Assembly (NCBI GenBank): GCA_016000195.1 | Contig: JAECRO010000003.1 | Coordinates: forward strand, 1-64,000 | Source: Burkholderiales bacterium | GTDB taxonomy: Bacteria; Pseudomonadota; Gammaproteobacteria; Burkholderiales; Burkholderiaceae_C | Reading direction: 5' to 3' | DNA length: 64,000 nucleotides | In this document: one piece after another, positions 50,729-59,713 of the stretch | Position numbering within the stretch: the first letter of the stretch is position 1 | How the letters are laid out: each line of letters starts with the position of its first letter | Program-made: the position numbers and the translations under genes | Notes under the pieces: generated by a model | The model's database searches: none | What the model was told of the DNA's origin: nothing | The model's input: only the letters and a program-made list of their open reading frames with translations

Positions 50729-51696
50729 GCAAGCCGTCACGTCCGGCGCGTGCCGGAGCCGCGCCGCTGGCAGGCACGCAATCAGGTCTGGTGGTGGCCG
50801 GCTTCGGCCGCCATGTGCTGGTCGAAACCGAATCCGGCCAGCGCGTGATCTGCCACCCGCGCGGCAAGAAAAGCAAGGTCGTCGTCGGCGACCGCATCCG
50901 CTGGCTGCCGTCGCAGGACGAAGGCACGATCGAGAAAATCGAGGAGCGCAGCAACCTGTTTTACCGGCAGGACGAGATGCGCACCAAGTCGTTTGCCGCC
51001 AACCTGGACCAAATCCTGATCCTGATTGCCGCAGAGCCCGAATTCTCGGAAAGCCAGCTGACGCGCGCCCTGATCGCGGCGGAAGCCGAGCGCATCAAGC
51101 CCATCATTGCGCTGAACAAAAGCGATCTGGTCGAGCCGTTCGGCCGCGCCTGGTTAAAACTGGCGCCCTACCGGGCCATGGGCTACCAGGTACTGCCGCT
51201 GGCGATCAAGCCCAAGGCCGCAACGGCGCCGGCGGACGATGCGCAGACCGCAGAGCTGATGGAGCTGATGCGCGGCAAGAAAACGCTGGTACTGGGCCCG
51301 TCAGGCGCCGGGAAAAGCAGCCTGACCAACCTGCTGGTGCCTGATGCGCGGGTGCTGACGGCGGAGATTTCGCAGGCGCTGAATTCGGGCAAGCACACCA
51401 CCACCAGCACCACGCTGTACTGGGTCGATGAGGCCAGGACCACCGCGCTGATCGACTCGCCGGGTTTTCAGGAGTTCGGCCTGCACCACATCGACCCAAT
51501 GCAGCTGGCCAATTACATGCCCGACTTCAAGGCCCATGCGCAGGACTGCAAGTTCTACAACTGCACGCACCTGCATGAACCGGGCTGCGGCGTTATTTCA
51601 GAGGTCAAATTGGCCTCTGGCGCAAGCAGCATCAGCGCTAACCGCTATCGTTTATATAGCGAATTGTTTGCCGAGCTGTCGCAGTCGCGGTACTGA
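50725..51696 (+). CDS. rsgA: Ribosome small subunit-dependent GTPase A
   Basis: 323 aa from a TTG overlapping the phhB stop. OB domain (LVVAGFGRHVLVETESGQRVICHPRGK), circularly permuted GTPase (G4 ALNKSDLV, G1 LGPSGAGKSSLTNLL, G2 HTTTSTTLYWV, G3 DSPGFQEFGL) and zinc knuckle CKFYNCTHLHEPGC. Acts late in 30S maturation. The C-terminal segment SEVKLASGASSISANRYRLYSE is encoded by a well-preserved 56-nt element, read in a different frame from the other coding copies. Confidence 0.96.
   Translation: MSKPSRPARAGAAPLAGTQSGLVVAGFGRHVLVETESGQRVICHPRGKKSKVVVGDRIRWLPSQDEGTIEKIEERSNLFYRQDEMRTKSFAANLDQILILIAAEPEFSESQLTRALIAAEAERIKPIIALNKSDLVEPFGRAWLKLAPYRAMGYQVLPLAIKPKAATAPADDAQTAELMELMRGKKTLVLGPSGAGKSSLTNLLVPDARVLTAEISQALNSGKHTTTSTTLYWVDEARTTALIDSPGFQEFGLHHIDPMQLANYMPDFKAHAQDCKFYNCTHLHEPGCGVISEVKLASGASSISANRYRLYSELFAELSQSRY
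51605..51660 (+). repeat. 56-nt dispersed element in the rsgA 3' coding end
   Basis: TCAAATTGGCCTCTGGCGCA at the left, AGCGCTAAC in the middle, palindrome GCTATCGTTTATATAGC (51644-51660). Near-identical left end to the copy at 35502. Codes for the C-terminal residues about 294-312 of RsgA. Confidence 0.85.
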
Positions 51697-51723
51697 AAAT
51701 ACGCCAGCGGCTGACCGGGCTTT

Positions 51724-52743
51724 TCAGCCCAGCAGCCGCGCCAGCGTGAGCAGCGCCAGCAGCACCATCCACAGCACCACCGAACGCCAGACCAGGCCCA
51801 CGACGCTGCGCAGGTGCGCCACTTCGGGCTCGCGGCCGGGCATTGAAGGGGTTGCGGTCATATCCTCTGCGTCCAGCCCGCCGGCTTCGAACTCCTGGGA
51901 AACAGGGCGCGTCAATACCGCCTTGAGCGCTTCCCCGCCCAGCCGGACATTGACCGCGCCGGAGGTGGCGGCAAGGATCAGCCCGTCGTTGCGGCTGGCG
52001 GTGGCGACTGCGGCGCCGGCCGGGAAGCGCTGGCTGTAGTTTCGCCAGGCATCGATGGCATCTTCAAAACTGCCCACCACCGCAAACCCGAGCGAAGTGA
52101 CGCGGCAAGGCACGAAATCGATGATGCCCCAGGCGCTGTTGGCGACTTGCTGCAGGGCCGGGCTGGCACCCTCCCCTGGCGTGCGGTTTTTGTAGGACCA
52201 GTAGCGCGCCACGAATTCGCTCATGCGGTACAGCACCGCCCCGGCCGGCCCCAGCCCCAGTGCGGCGAGCACCGAAAACCAGCCCAGCACGCCAAACACA
52301 TGGCGATGGGCAGCCAGCACCGAATACTCGATGACGTGGCGAACGATTTCGCTGCGCGGCAGTTCACTGGCATCGACCTGGCGCCAGTCGGCCAGCAGCT
52401 CGCGGGCCGTGTCTTCGTCGCCGTCGTCCAGCGCATCGCGAATGTCGGTGAAGTAGTGGCTGAACTGCCGAAAACCCAGCGTGACATACAAGACCGCCAC
52501 GCTCCAGGCAAACGCCAGCAGCACATTGATCTGCCACAGCAGCCAATGCACCAGCACCGTGAGCAAGGTTGGAATCACGACGGCGAATAGCCAGGTGATC
52601 CATCCGTGATGGGGCTTGCCGGCATCCAGGCTGCGATGGGCCCAGCGTGCCCAGCCCAAAAAACCGGAATGAACCCAGTTGCCACGGGCCAGAGGACGGG
52701 CCTGCTCCAGGATGAGTGCAAACAAAACGGCAAAAAAGCTCAT
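51724..52743 (-). CDS. CobD/CbiB family membrane protein
   Basis: 339 aa. N-terminal MSFFAVLFALILEQARPL and several transmembrane helices (LFAVVIPTLLTVLVHWLLWQINVLLAFAWSVAVLYVTLGF, WMVLLALLTLARLL), with the CbiB-like GWFSVLAALGLGPAGAVLYRMSEFVARYW. Related to cobalamin adenosylcobinamide-phosphate synthase CobD, but no other cobalamin genes are nearby, and the Burkholderiales copy is usually listed only as CobD/CbiB family (AmpE-like). Function not settled. Confidence 0.83.
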   Translation of the reverse strand: MSFFAVLFALILEQARPLARGNWVHSGFLGWARWAHRSLDAGKPHHGWITWLFAVVIPTLLTVLVHWLLWQINVLLAFAWSVAVLYVTLGFRQFSHYFTDIRDALDDGDEDTARELLADWRQVDASELPRSEIVRHVIEYSVLAAHRHVFGVLGWFSVLAALGLGPAGAVLYRMSEFVARYWSYKNRTPGEGASPALQQVANSAWGIIDFVPCRVTSLGFAVVGSFEDAIDAWRNYSQRFPAGAAVATASRNDGLILAATSGAVNVRLGGEALKAVLTRPVSQEFEAGGLDAEDMTATPSMPGREPEVAHLRSVVGLVWRSVVLWMVLLALLTLARLLG

Positions 52744-52823
52744 GCCAAATCATAACGGCCTCCCGGACCCGACCGGCAAGCTTTGTAGCCTGAGACGCGC
52801 TGGTCAGGCCGCCGCTCAGGCGC

Positions 52824-53543
52824 TCAGGCGCTGAGAAAGCGGTAGAAGTTTCGCAGCATGCCGGCGGTCGCGCCCCAGATGTAGCGCTCCCTGGATTCGC
52901 TGCCCGCAGCAGCCTCCACGGGTTCGGTGTAAGGCATGGAAAGCCACTGGCGAACAACCCCGTCGAACTCGGTTTCGTGGCGCCGATGATGCGCAGGATT
53001 CATCAGAAAACCGAGCGGCACTTCAAACACATCAGCCACTTCACCCGGATTGGGTTGCAGCTGAAAGCCCGGTTTGACCAGCGCCACCACGGGCGTGATG
53101 ATGAAGGCCGAGCCGGTGACATAGGTGGGCAAGGTGCCCAGCACCTCTACATGGTCGCGCGGCAAGGCGATCTCTTCCTGCGCTTCGCGCAGGGCGGTAT
53201 CGACGGCATCGCGGTCGGCCTCGTCGGTGCGGCCGCCCGGAAAAGCGATCTGGCCGGAATGATTGGACAAATTCGTGGAACGTTCGGTCAGCAGCAGCAT
53301 GAGTTCGTCGCGCATCACCAAAGGCAGCAACACTGCGGCAAGCGCGGGGGGACGGTCGGAGAATTTCTTTTCGACGCTGTGCTCCGGTGTCCACATGGGT
53401 GGATGCCGAAAACGATCACGCAGGGCTTGCGGCGTAAGCCGATCCAGCCCGACGCCGGCCAGATGACCGTCAATTCCCATGATCGGGATGGAGCGGGGAT
53501 CAAACAGAGGCAAGGACAAGGGCGTGGGCTTGGCGGGGTTCAT
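52824..53543 (-). CDS. Nudix hydrolase, probable CoA pyrophosphatase
   Basis: 239 aa from the ATG giving MNPAKPTPLSLPLFDPRS; the ORF-track start is a TTG 6 codons earlier. Nudix box GRTDEADRDAVDTALREAQEEIAL, preceded by the CoA-pyrophosphatase family signature LTERSTNLSNHSGQIAFPGG. Hydrolyses CoA or related ADP-linked compounds to 3',5'-ADP and phosphopantetheine. Located downstream of rplS but separated from it by a terminator. Confidence 0.9.
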   Translation of the reverse strand: MNPAKPTPLSLPLFDPRSIPIMGIDGHLAGVGLDRLTPQALRDRFRHPPMWTPEHSVEKKFSDRPPALAAVLLPLVMRDELMLLLTERSTNLSNHSGQIAFPGGRTDEADRDAVDTALREAQEEIALPRDHVEVLGTLPTYVTGSAFIITPVVALVKPGFQLQPNPGEVADVFEVPLGFLMNPAHHRRHETEFDGVVRQWLSMPYTEPVEAAAGSESRERYIWGATAGMLRNFYRFLSA

Positions 53544-53564
53544 GGGCAAACAGCATAGCAAGCA

Positions 53565-53596
53565 TAAAAAAAAGCCGCTCGTTGGAGCGGCTTTTC
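53565..53596 (-). terminator. Terminator of the rpsP-rimM-trmD-rplS operon
   Basis: AAGCCGCTC gttg GAGCGGCTT with T-run of eight on the minus strand, 17 nt after the rplS stop. Confidence 0.88.
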
Positions 53597-53612
53597 AAGG
53601 CAACAGGTGCTT

Positions 53613-54005
53613 TTACGCAGCCTGTACGGGCTGCACGGCCTTGACAGCCTTGACGCCCAGTTTTTCCTTGATACGTGCAGACTTGCCGCTGCGGCTACGC
53701 AGGTAGTACAGCTTGGCACGACGCACGTCACCCTTGCGCTTGACTTCAATCTTGGCGATCAGCGGGCTGTACACCTGGAAAGTGCGCTCGACGCCTTCGC
53801 CGTTGGAGATTTTGCGAACGATGAAGCTGGAGTTGAGGCCGCGATTGCGCTTGGCAATCACAACACCTTCAAAAGCCTGCAAGCGCTTGCGCGTGCCTTC
53901 AACCACATTCACGCTCACGATGACGGTGTCGCCAGGAGCATAAACAGGAATGGTTTTGTTCAAGCGGGCAATTTCTTCCTGCTCAAGAGTCTGGATCAGA
54001 TTCAT
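53613..54005 (-). CDS. rplS: 50S ribosomal protein L19
   Basis: 130 aa. [77 protein letters not shown] is unmistakable L19, located at the 30S-50S interface. A ~15-residue C-terminal extension ([14 protein letters not shown]) exceeds the E. coli length. Last gene of the rpsP-rimM-trmD-rplS operon. Confidence 0.98.
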
Positions 54006-54138
54006 GATATTTCCATCTAACTAATTTCGTTCATACACGCGCTACGCTAAAGACCGCAAATCCATGGATTCATTCAAAAGAATGGTCAAGTGGTTGCAGT
54101 GGCCGCCAGAGGATCGAAAAGCCTTTGATTATAGCAAT

Positions 54139-54921
54139 TCAGGAATCGAGGTCAGGATTTTTGGGCAAATCAGCCAGGAAGGCCTCGTCGCTTTTGCTCA
54201 AATTCCCCGCCCTGCGGGCTACCCGAACCAGTTCCGGGCGCTGGCGCTGGGTCAGGGCCAGCCGCTGTTCACGCCGCCAGCGCTCAATATGCGCATGGTT
54301 GCCGGACATCAGGATGGCAGGCACCGACTGGCCGCGCCAGGTTTCGGGACGCGTGTAATGCGGGCAGTCCAGCAAGCCGTCAAGCGCCGGATTGAAACTG
54401 TCCATCTGGTGGCTGCCCTCGTCGTTCAGCACCCCGGGCTGCAGACGCGCCACAGCGTCCAGCAAGGCCATGGCGGCTATTTCGCCGCCGGACAGCACGA
54501 AGTCGCCCAGGCTGATCTGGTGATCGACATGGGCGTCAATGAAGCGCTGGTCCAAACCTTCGTAGCGACCACAAATCAGCACGGCGCCACTCCCGCCGGC
54601 GGACCAGCGCTCGACGCCGGCATGGCTCAGCACTTCGCCTACCGGGGAAAAAAGAACCGTGGGCGCATCAGGCGCGCCGCAGGCCATGCGGTCGGCGCGC
54701 AGGCTTTCAAGGCACAGAGTGAGCGGCTCGGCCAGCATCACCATGCCAGGGCCGCCGCCAAAAGGACGGTCATCGACACGGCGGTAGTTGCCATCGGCAA
54801 AATCGCGCGGATTCCAGAGCCTGACCTCGACCAGGCCGGATTCATAGGCACGACGCGTCACGCCACTGCTCAGGAACGGTGCAAAGATTTCGGGAAAAAG
54901 CGTGATGACATCAAAGCGCAT
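54139..54921 (-). CDS. trmD: tRNA (guanine-37-N1)-methyltransferase
   Basis: 260 aa SPOUT methyltransferase. [61 protein letters not shown] and [29 protein letters not shown] form the knotted SAM site. Makes m1G37 in tRNAs to prevent +1 frameshifts. Lies between rimM and rplS with a gap of 130 nt to rplS. Confidence 0.98.
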   Translation of the reverse strand: MRFDVITLFPEIFAPFLSSGVTRRAYESGLVEVRLWNPRDFADGNYRRVDDRPFGGGPGMVMLAEPLTLCLESLRADRMACGAPDAPTVLFSPVGEVLSHAGVERWSAGGSGAVLICGRYEGLDQRFIDAHVDHQISLGDFVLSGGEIAAMALLDAVARLQPGVLNDEGSHQMDSFNPALDGLLDCPHYTRPETWRGQSVPAILMSGNHAHIERWRREQRLALTQRQRPELVRVARRAGNLSKSDEAFLADLPKNPDLDS

Positions 54922-54994
54922 GAAAAAACTACTTTGAGTACCAGACAGAAAACTCGATACGCCAAGGCATGATGCCCTGATGCCGCATCAAGCC

Positions 54995-55603
54995 TCAATA
55001 GTCGGGTTGCCAGTCAACGGTGATGCATTTGCCGGCAATGTCAACTTTATCGACATAAGCTGCGACAAAAGGAATCATGCGTTCGGCAGTGATGGCAGCG
55101 CCGTCTTCCTGGGTGCTGGCGTACTCAACACACAGCACCGAATGAGGGCCGGTCGCCATCAGGTCGCGTACGCAGCCCAGGGTGAGGCCTTCACGGTTGA
55201 CCACGTTCAGGCCGATCAGATCGACCCAATAATATTCATCGGCGGAGGCAGCCGGAAAGCTGCTTCGCGAGAGAAAAATCCGGGCGCCGCGCAAGGCTTC
55301 AGCCGCATCGCGGTCGTCAAGACCGGAAAATTTGGCAACCACCGCGCCGGAATGGATTTTGGCCTCGTCCACTTTCAGCGAGACCGTCCCGGAAAAAAGG
55401 CTGAAACCCGGCCGGAACTTGGCGTCAGGCGCCTGCAAGTACCAGGTTTTAGCTGAAAAAATTGCTTCTGGATCCGTGCTGTGCGGCAGGATTTTGACCC
55501 AGCCCTTGACACCCCACGCATCCAGAATGCGCCCAACCTCAAGCGCGTCTTCAGGCAGGCTTGAAGAAATCAAGCCCGGGGACGGTTGCAGGCCAGGCAG
55601 CAT
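54995..55603 (-). CDS. rimM: Ribosome maturation factor RimM
   Basis: 202 aa. N-terminal RimM domain (LEVGRILDAWGVKGWVKILPHSTDPEAIF) and C-terminal PRC barrel (YYWVDLIGLNVVNREGLTLGCVRDLMATGPHSVLCVEY, RMIPFVAAYVDKVDIAGKCITVDWQPDY). Binds S19 during 30S head assembly. 15 nt after rpsP. The N-terminal ~20 residues are slightly longer than in E. coli. Confidence 0.97.
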   Translation of the reverse strand: MLPGLQPSPGLISSSLPEDALEVGRILDAWGVKGWVKILPHSTDPEAIFSAKTWYLQAPDAKFRPGFSLFSGTVSLKVDEAKIHSGAVVAKFSGLDDRDAAEALRGARIFLSRSSFPAASADEYYWVDLIGLNVVNREGLTLGCVRDLMATGPHSVLCVEYASTQEDGAAITAERMIPFVAAYVDKVDIAGKCITVDWQPDY

Positions 55604-55618
55604 CGAAAACCCTGAAAA

Positions 55619-55909
55619 TCAGGCAGTTGCGACTTCAGCAGCAGCAGCAGCAGCAGGCGCAACCACCGAGGCGCCGCCCTGTTTGATCAGGCGCAGAACG
55701 GTTGGGGATGCCTGGGCACCGACACCGATCCAGTAGGTCAAACGGTCCTGCACAATGCGCAGGCCTTCTTCGCCGCCTTTGGCAATCGGGTTGTAAAAAC
55801 CGATGCGCTCGATGAAGCGACCATCGCGGCGAACGCGTTTGTCAGCCACAACGATATTGAAAAATGGACGGTGTTTGGAACCGCCGCGTGAAAGCCGGAT
55901 GACGACCAT
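55619..55909 (-). CDS. rpsP: 30S ribosomal protein S16
   Basis: 96 aa. [43 protein letters not shown] is typical S16; the tail is an Ala-rich [15 protein letters not shown] extension. First gene of the operon, with a promoter expected in 55910-56113. Confidence 0.98.
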   Translation of the reverse strand: MVVIRLSRGGSKHRPFFNIVVADKRVRRDGRFIERIGFYNPIAKGGEEGLRIVQDRLTYWIGVGAQASPTVLRLIKQGGASVVAPAAAAAAEVATA

Positions 55910-56113
55910 GATTTATCCTTGGGTGGCGGGGTAAAAGTACCCCAAATATTCCTGCAGCGCTTGAGACACACGACATGGCCACCCGGCCAGCGAAATGCTG
56001 CAAAGCCTGCGATTATATCCCGCGGGTCAGCACTGCGCCGTTTTGAGTGGAAAATCGCCGCAGTTATTAAATCCTCCAGGACAAGCCCGAAAATTTTCAA
56101 GCGTTTATCCAGC

Positions 56114-56638
56114 ATGACCCTCATACGCCCCAGTCGCGACGAAGACATTCCCGCCATCACGGCCATTTACGCCCACCATGTGCTTCACGGCACGGGCACC
56201 TTTGAAACTGAGCCGCCCGCAAACCAGGACATGGCCACAAGACGCGCCGATGTGCTGTCCAAGGGACTGCCGTATCTGGTGGCCGAGCAGGATGGAAAGA
56301 TTCTGGGCTTTGCCTGCGGCAACTGGTTCAAGCCCCGTCCGGCTTACCGGTATTCGGTGGAGGACTCGATTTACCTTGCGCCCGGCCTGCAGCGCAAGGG
56401 ACTGGGCCGCGCCCTGCTGGCTGAACTGCTGGCGCGCTGCGAGGCAGCGGGCATTCGCAAGGTCATGGCCATCGTGGGCGACTCGGCCAATGCGGGGTCT
56501 GTGGGGGTTCACCTGGCACTGGGGTTCACGCAAGTCGGCGTCGTCGAGGCCTGCGGCTGGAAATTCGGTGCATGGCGCGACATCGTCATCATGCAAAAGA
56601 CTCTCGGGTCCGGCAGCACGGAGCCGCCGCTGGAATAG
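56114..56638 (+). CDS. GNAT N-acetyltransferase, phosphinothricin-acetyltransferase-like
   Basis: 174 aa from MTLIRPSRDEDIPAITAIYAHHV; the longer ORF start is rejected. GNAT fold: TGTFETEPP, GFACGNWFKPRPAYRYSVEDSIYLAPGLQRKGLGRALLAELLARCEAAGIRKVMAIVGDSANAGSVGVHLALGF, with the acetyl-CoA-binding QRKGLGR. Matches the Pat/YncA group that acetylates L-amino acid analogues such as phosphinothricin or methionine sulfone. Substrate not determinable. Divergent from rpsP. Confidence 0.9.
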   Translation: MTLIRPSRDEDIPAITAIYAHHVLHGTGTFETEPPANQDMATRRADVLSKGLPYLVAEQDGKILGFACGNWFKPRPAYRYSVEDSIYLAPGLQRKGLGRALLAELLARCEAAGIRKVMAIVGDSANAGSVGVHLALGFTQVGVVEACGWKFGAWRDIVIMQKTLGSGSTEPPLE

Positions 56639-56658
56639 CCCGCCCCATAATCCACCGC

Positions 56659-57117
56659 ATGCATACACCCGCTCAAAAAAATAAAACAATCGCCGCCTGG
56701 CTGGCTTTCATCGGGGGCCAGCTTGGGCTGCACCGCCTGTACCTGTACGGATGGAGCGACGCTTTGGCCTGGGCGCATCCCATTGTTGCCGCACTGGGCT
56801 GGTGGGGCGTCGAGCGTGTGCGGATGTACGGCCAGGACGACCACCTGGCCTGGGTGCTGATTCCCTTGCTGGGCTTCACGCTGGCGGGCACGGCGCTGAC
56901 GGGGATTTATTACGGCCTGATGGCACCTGAAAAATGGAATGCCGCCCACAACCCCGCCACGCCTGATGCGCCAGCCGGCAATACCAACTGGCTGACGATG
57001 GGCGCCATCGTGTTTGCCCTGCTGTTTGGCACCATTTCCCTGATGTCGAGCATTGTGTTCAGCTTCCAGCGGTACTTTGAATACCAGGTGGAAGAGGCTA
57101 AAAAAATCAGCCAATGA
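56659..57117 (+). CDS. TM2 domain-containing membrane protein
   Basis: 152 aa from MHTPAQKNKTIAAWLAFIGGQLGLHRLYLYG; ATG chosen by the start of TM2 homology. Residues 10-50 form the TM2 motif (GGQLGLHRLYL), followed by two or three further membrane segments (LAWVLIPLLGFTLAGTALTGIYYGLM, LTMGAIVFALLFGTISLMSSIVFSF). Function unknown. Begins 20 nt after the acetyltransferase and may be co-transcribed with it. Confidence 0.86.
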   Translation: MHTPAQKNKTIAAWLAFIGGQLGLHRLYLYGWSDALAWAHPIVAALGWWGVERVRMYGQDDHLAWVLIPLLGFTLAGTALTGIYYGLMAPEKWNAAHNPATPDAPAGNTNWLTMGAIVFALLFGTISLMSSIVFSFQRYFEYQVEEAKKISQ

Positions 57118-57167
57118 AAACCCCTGTCCGCTGAACGGTCAGCCGCTCTTGCAGAAAAATCAGCCCC

Positions 57168-58259
57168 ATGGCCTTGCTCAACAACCTGCACCGACGACAT
57201 CTGCTGCTCGGCGGTCTCGCCGGCTTGTCGGGCATGACGGGATGGACAGGCGAAGCGCACGCCCTGCCCGCCAGGACGCTGGTCTTTCCGCGCGACAGGG
57301 GTTCGCATCCCGACTTTCGCACCGAATGGTGGTACATCACCGGACAAGCCACCTCCCGCGAGGCCAGCCAGCGCACCTTCGGTTTTCAGCTGACTTTCTT
57401 TCGCTCGCGCGTCGATGGCACGCAAGGCATGGCGTCGAAATTTGCCGCCGGGCAATTGATTTTTGCCCATGCAGCCATTACCGATGTACAGAGTCAAAAA
57501 CTGTGGCATGACCAGCGCATTGCGCGCGATGGATTTGGCGTGGCATCTGCCAGCGTGCAGGACATGAACCTCAAGCTGCGCGACTGGTCGCTCAGGGCCG
57601 ACGGCGGGCGCTACACCGCAGAGCTGCCAGCCACCGGCTTTGCGCTCAGCCTGCAGTTTGAGGAAACACAAAGTGTGCTGCTTCAGGGCCATCAGGGTTT
57701 GTCACGCAAAGGCCCCGAAGAAAAGCAGGCCAGTTATTACTACAGCCAGCCCCAACTGGCCACGCAAGGCAACCTGCAGATCAAGGGAAAAACCTTTGCC
57801 GTCACCGGAAAAGCCTGGCTGGACCATGAGTGGAGCGACGAACTGCTGCACCCGAGTGCCGTCGGCTGGGACTGGATCGGCATGAACCTGGACGACGGCA
57901 GCGCCCTGACCGCATTCAGGCTGCGCGATAAGGACGGCCGCACGGTCTGGACCGGCGGCTCCTTCAGGTCAGCCCAGGGCGCATTGCGCATCTTCAATCC
58001 CGGCGATACCTTGTTCAAATCCGGGCGAAGCTGGAAAAGCCCGCTCACGCAAATCACTTATCCGGTGGAATGGGTAGTTCGCACGCCTGCCGAGACTTAT
58101 GCCGTCAAGGCCGTGATTGACAACCAGGAGCTCGACAGCCGCAACTCCACCGGCTCGATCTACTGGGAAGGCCTGAGCGAACTGCGGGACAGCCAGGAGC
58201 GCCGCGTGGGAACGGGTTATCTGGAAATGACAGGCTATGGACAGGCGTTGCGGCTGTAG
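57168..58259 (+). CDS. AttH/CrtC-type lipocalin-like exported protein
   Basis: 363 aa with a probable Tat signal (HRRHLLLGGLAGLSGMTG...AHA). Hallmarks of the CrtC/AttH lipocalin-like family: HPDFRTEWWYITGQ, FGFQLTFFRSR, IFAHAAITD, AWLDHEWSDELLHPSAVGWDWIGMNLDDGSALTAFRLRD and WVVRTPAETYAVKAVIDNQELD. Relatives are carotenoid 1,2-hydratases or accompany an AttEFG ABC exporter; neither carotenoid nor ABC genes are here. Periplasmic, possibly binding a hydrophobic ligand. Starts about 50 nt after the TM2 gene. Confidence 0.85.
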   Translation: MALLNNLHRRHLLLGGLAGLSGMTGWTGEAHALPARTLVFPRDRGSHPDFRTEWWYITGQATSREASQRTFGFQLTFFRSRVDGTQGMASKFAAGQLIFAHAAITDVQSQKLWHDQRIARDGFGVASASVQDMNLKLRDWSLRADGGRYTAELPATGFALSLQFEETQSVLLQGHQGLSRKGPEEKQASYYYSQPQLATQGNLQIKGKTFAVTGKAWLDHEWSDELLHPSAVGWDWIGMNLDDGSALTAFRLRDKDGRTVWTGGSFRSAQGALRIFNPGDTLFKSGRSWKSPLTQITYPVEWVVRTPAETYAVKAVIDNQELDSRNSTGSIYWEGLSELRDSQERRVGTGYLEMTGYGQALRL

Positions 58260-58350
58260 CGATGAATGGCAGCCGGTGCCAGCCAGGCTTTACCTGCTCA
58301 TAAACGGCCGGCGTTCAAGACTTTACTGGCAGAACCGCTCACACGCACTC

Positions 58351-58475
58351 TCAGTGCATCACGAGGCCCTTGCGGTCATAGGCCTTGGCCGGTGGCGGGC
58401 GGCGCAGGCCGAAGTACATCTCGCCATACACATCGTCTTCAATCCAATCAGCGGCACCTCATGCTCGGCCTTTTG
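58351..58475 (-). pseudogene. Remnant of a MocR-type aminotransferase-like regulator
   Basis: On minus the sequence reads AEHEVPLI, then after a small frameshift IEDDVYGEMYFGLRRPPPAKAYDRKGLVMH and a stop. This resembles the PLP-domain segment of GntR/MocR-family proteins (typically PLIEDDVYGELYFG... followed by a Cys-Ser-Ser-Phe-Ser-Lys stretch that is lost here). The rest of the gene is absent. The intergenic region 58260-58596 otherwise holds nothing I can name. Confidence 0.55.
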
Positions 58476-58596
58476 AAGTCAGGCAGTTGGCGAGCAACGG
58501 CCCGGCCGCAGAGGTTCTGGAGGACGGCACTTTTTGGGTACCCAGATAAAACACGGGCTCCAGCAAGTTCAAGCCCAACGCAGGACAATGGCAGCC

Positions 58597-59598
58597 ATGA
58601 AAGCACTCAACACCATTGCCCTGTCCATGCTCGATCTGGTCTCTGTACGCGAAGGCGGCACGGTCGCCGACGCGCTGGCGATTTCGCTGCGCACCGCCCA
58701 GCATGCCGAGCGCCTGGGGTTTGTCCGCTACTGGCTGGCCGAGCACCACAACATGGCCAGCATCGCCAGTTCGGCCACCGCCGTGCTGGTCGGCTATATC
58801 GCTGGCGGCACCTCCACGATGCGGGTCGGTTCGGGCGGCGTGATGCTGCCCAACCATGCGCCGCTGGTGGTGGCCGAGGCCTTTGGCACGCTGGCCGAGC
58901 TGTACCCGGGCCGCATCGACCTGGGCCTGGGCCGCGCGCCCGGCACCGACCAGGCCACCATGCGCGCGCTGCGCCGCGAGCGCACCGAGACGGCGGATGA
59001 CTTTCCGCAGGACGTGGCCGAGCTGCAACGCCTCCTGGGGCCGGCGCAGCCCGGCCAGCGCCTGATCGCCATGCCGGGCGCGGGCACCAATGTGCCGATC
59101 TGGCTGCTCGGCTCCAGCCTGTTTTCAGCGCAGCTGGCGGCCGAGCGCGGCCTGCCCTATGCCTTCGCCTCGCATTTCGCACCACGCCTTTTGCTGCAGG
59201 CGATTGGCCTGTACCGCCAGAATTTCCGGCCATCGGCCACGCTGGCCAAACCGTATGTGACGATTGGCGTGCCCTTGATTGCCGCGCCCACCGACGAGGA
59301 AGCTGAATACCTGGCCAGCAGCACCTACCAGCGCGTGCTGGGCATCCTGACCGGCGACCGGCGCGGCCTGCAGCCGCCGGTGGAAAATTTCCTGGCCCAG
59401 CGCCATCCGCAGGAGCGGGCCGCCATTGACGACTTTCTGGCGGCCGCCGTGATTGGCGGACCGGAAACCGTGCGCAACGGCCTGAGCGCCCTGGCGCAGG
59501 CCACGGATGCCGACGAATTCATGCTGGTCTGCGACATTTACGACCCGGCCCTGCGGCTGCGTTCGCTGGACATCGCCGCAGCGGCATGCACCGCCTGA
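58597..59598 (+). CDS. LLM class flavin-dependent oxidoreductase
   Basis: 333 aa from [17 protein letters not shown] (AGGA 11 nt upstream); an ATG three codons earlier (58588) is also possible. Luciferase-like TIM barrel: [101 protein letters not shown]. Belongs to the group-1 LLM flavin monooxygenases (YhbW type). Substrate unknown; uses FMNH2 or F420-like cofactor, most likely FMN here. Confidence 0.92.
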   Translation: MKALNTIALSMLDLVSVREGGTVADALAISLRTAQHAERLGFVRYWLAEHHNMASIASSATAVLVGYIAGGTSTMRVGSGGVMLPNHAPLVVAEAFGTLAELYPGRIDLGLGRAPGTDQATMRALRRERTETADDFPQDVAELQRLLGPAQPGQRLIAMPGAGTNVPIWLLGSSLFSAQLAAERGLPYAFASHFAPRLLLQAIGLYRQNFRPSATLAKPYVTIGVPLIAAPTDEEAEYLASSTYQRVLGILTGDRRGLQPPVENFLAQRHPQERAAIDDFLAAAVIGGPETVRNGLSALAQATDADEFMLVCDIYDPALRLRSLDIAAAACTA

Positions 59599-59607
59599 CG
59601 CGGCCAT

Positions 59608-59663
59608 GCTACTCAATTCATAGCTGCTAGCGCAGACTGCGCGTGCGCCATAGGCCTATTTGA
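59608..59663 (-). repeat. 56-nt dispersed element after the LLM gene
   Basis: GCTACTCAATTCATAGC (59608-59624), TGCTAGCGCAGACTGCGCG in the middle, ending AGGCCTATTTGA. Exactly 56 nt, intact hairpins, in the 115-nt gap between the convergent LLM and emrB genes, where it may help end transcripts. Confidence 0.82.
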
Positions 59664-59713
59664 TGCTGAAAAGTTTGTTTACGGGTTAAAACGAATGCGC
59701 TCTGAAGGCCTTG

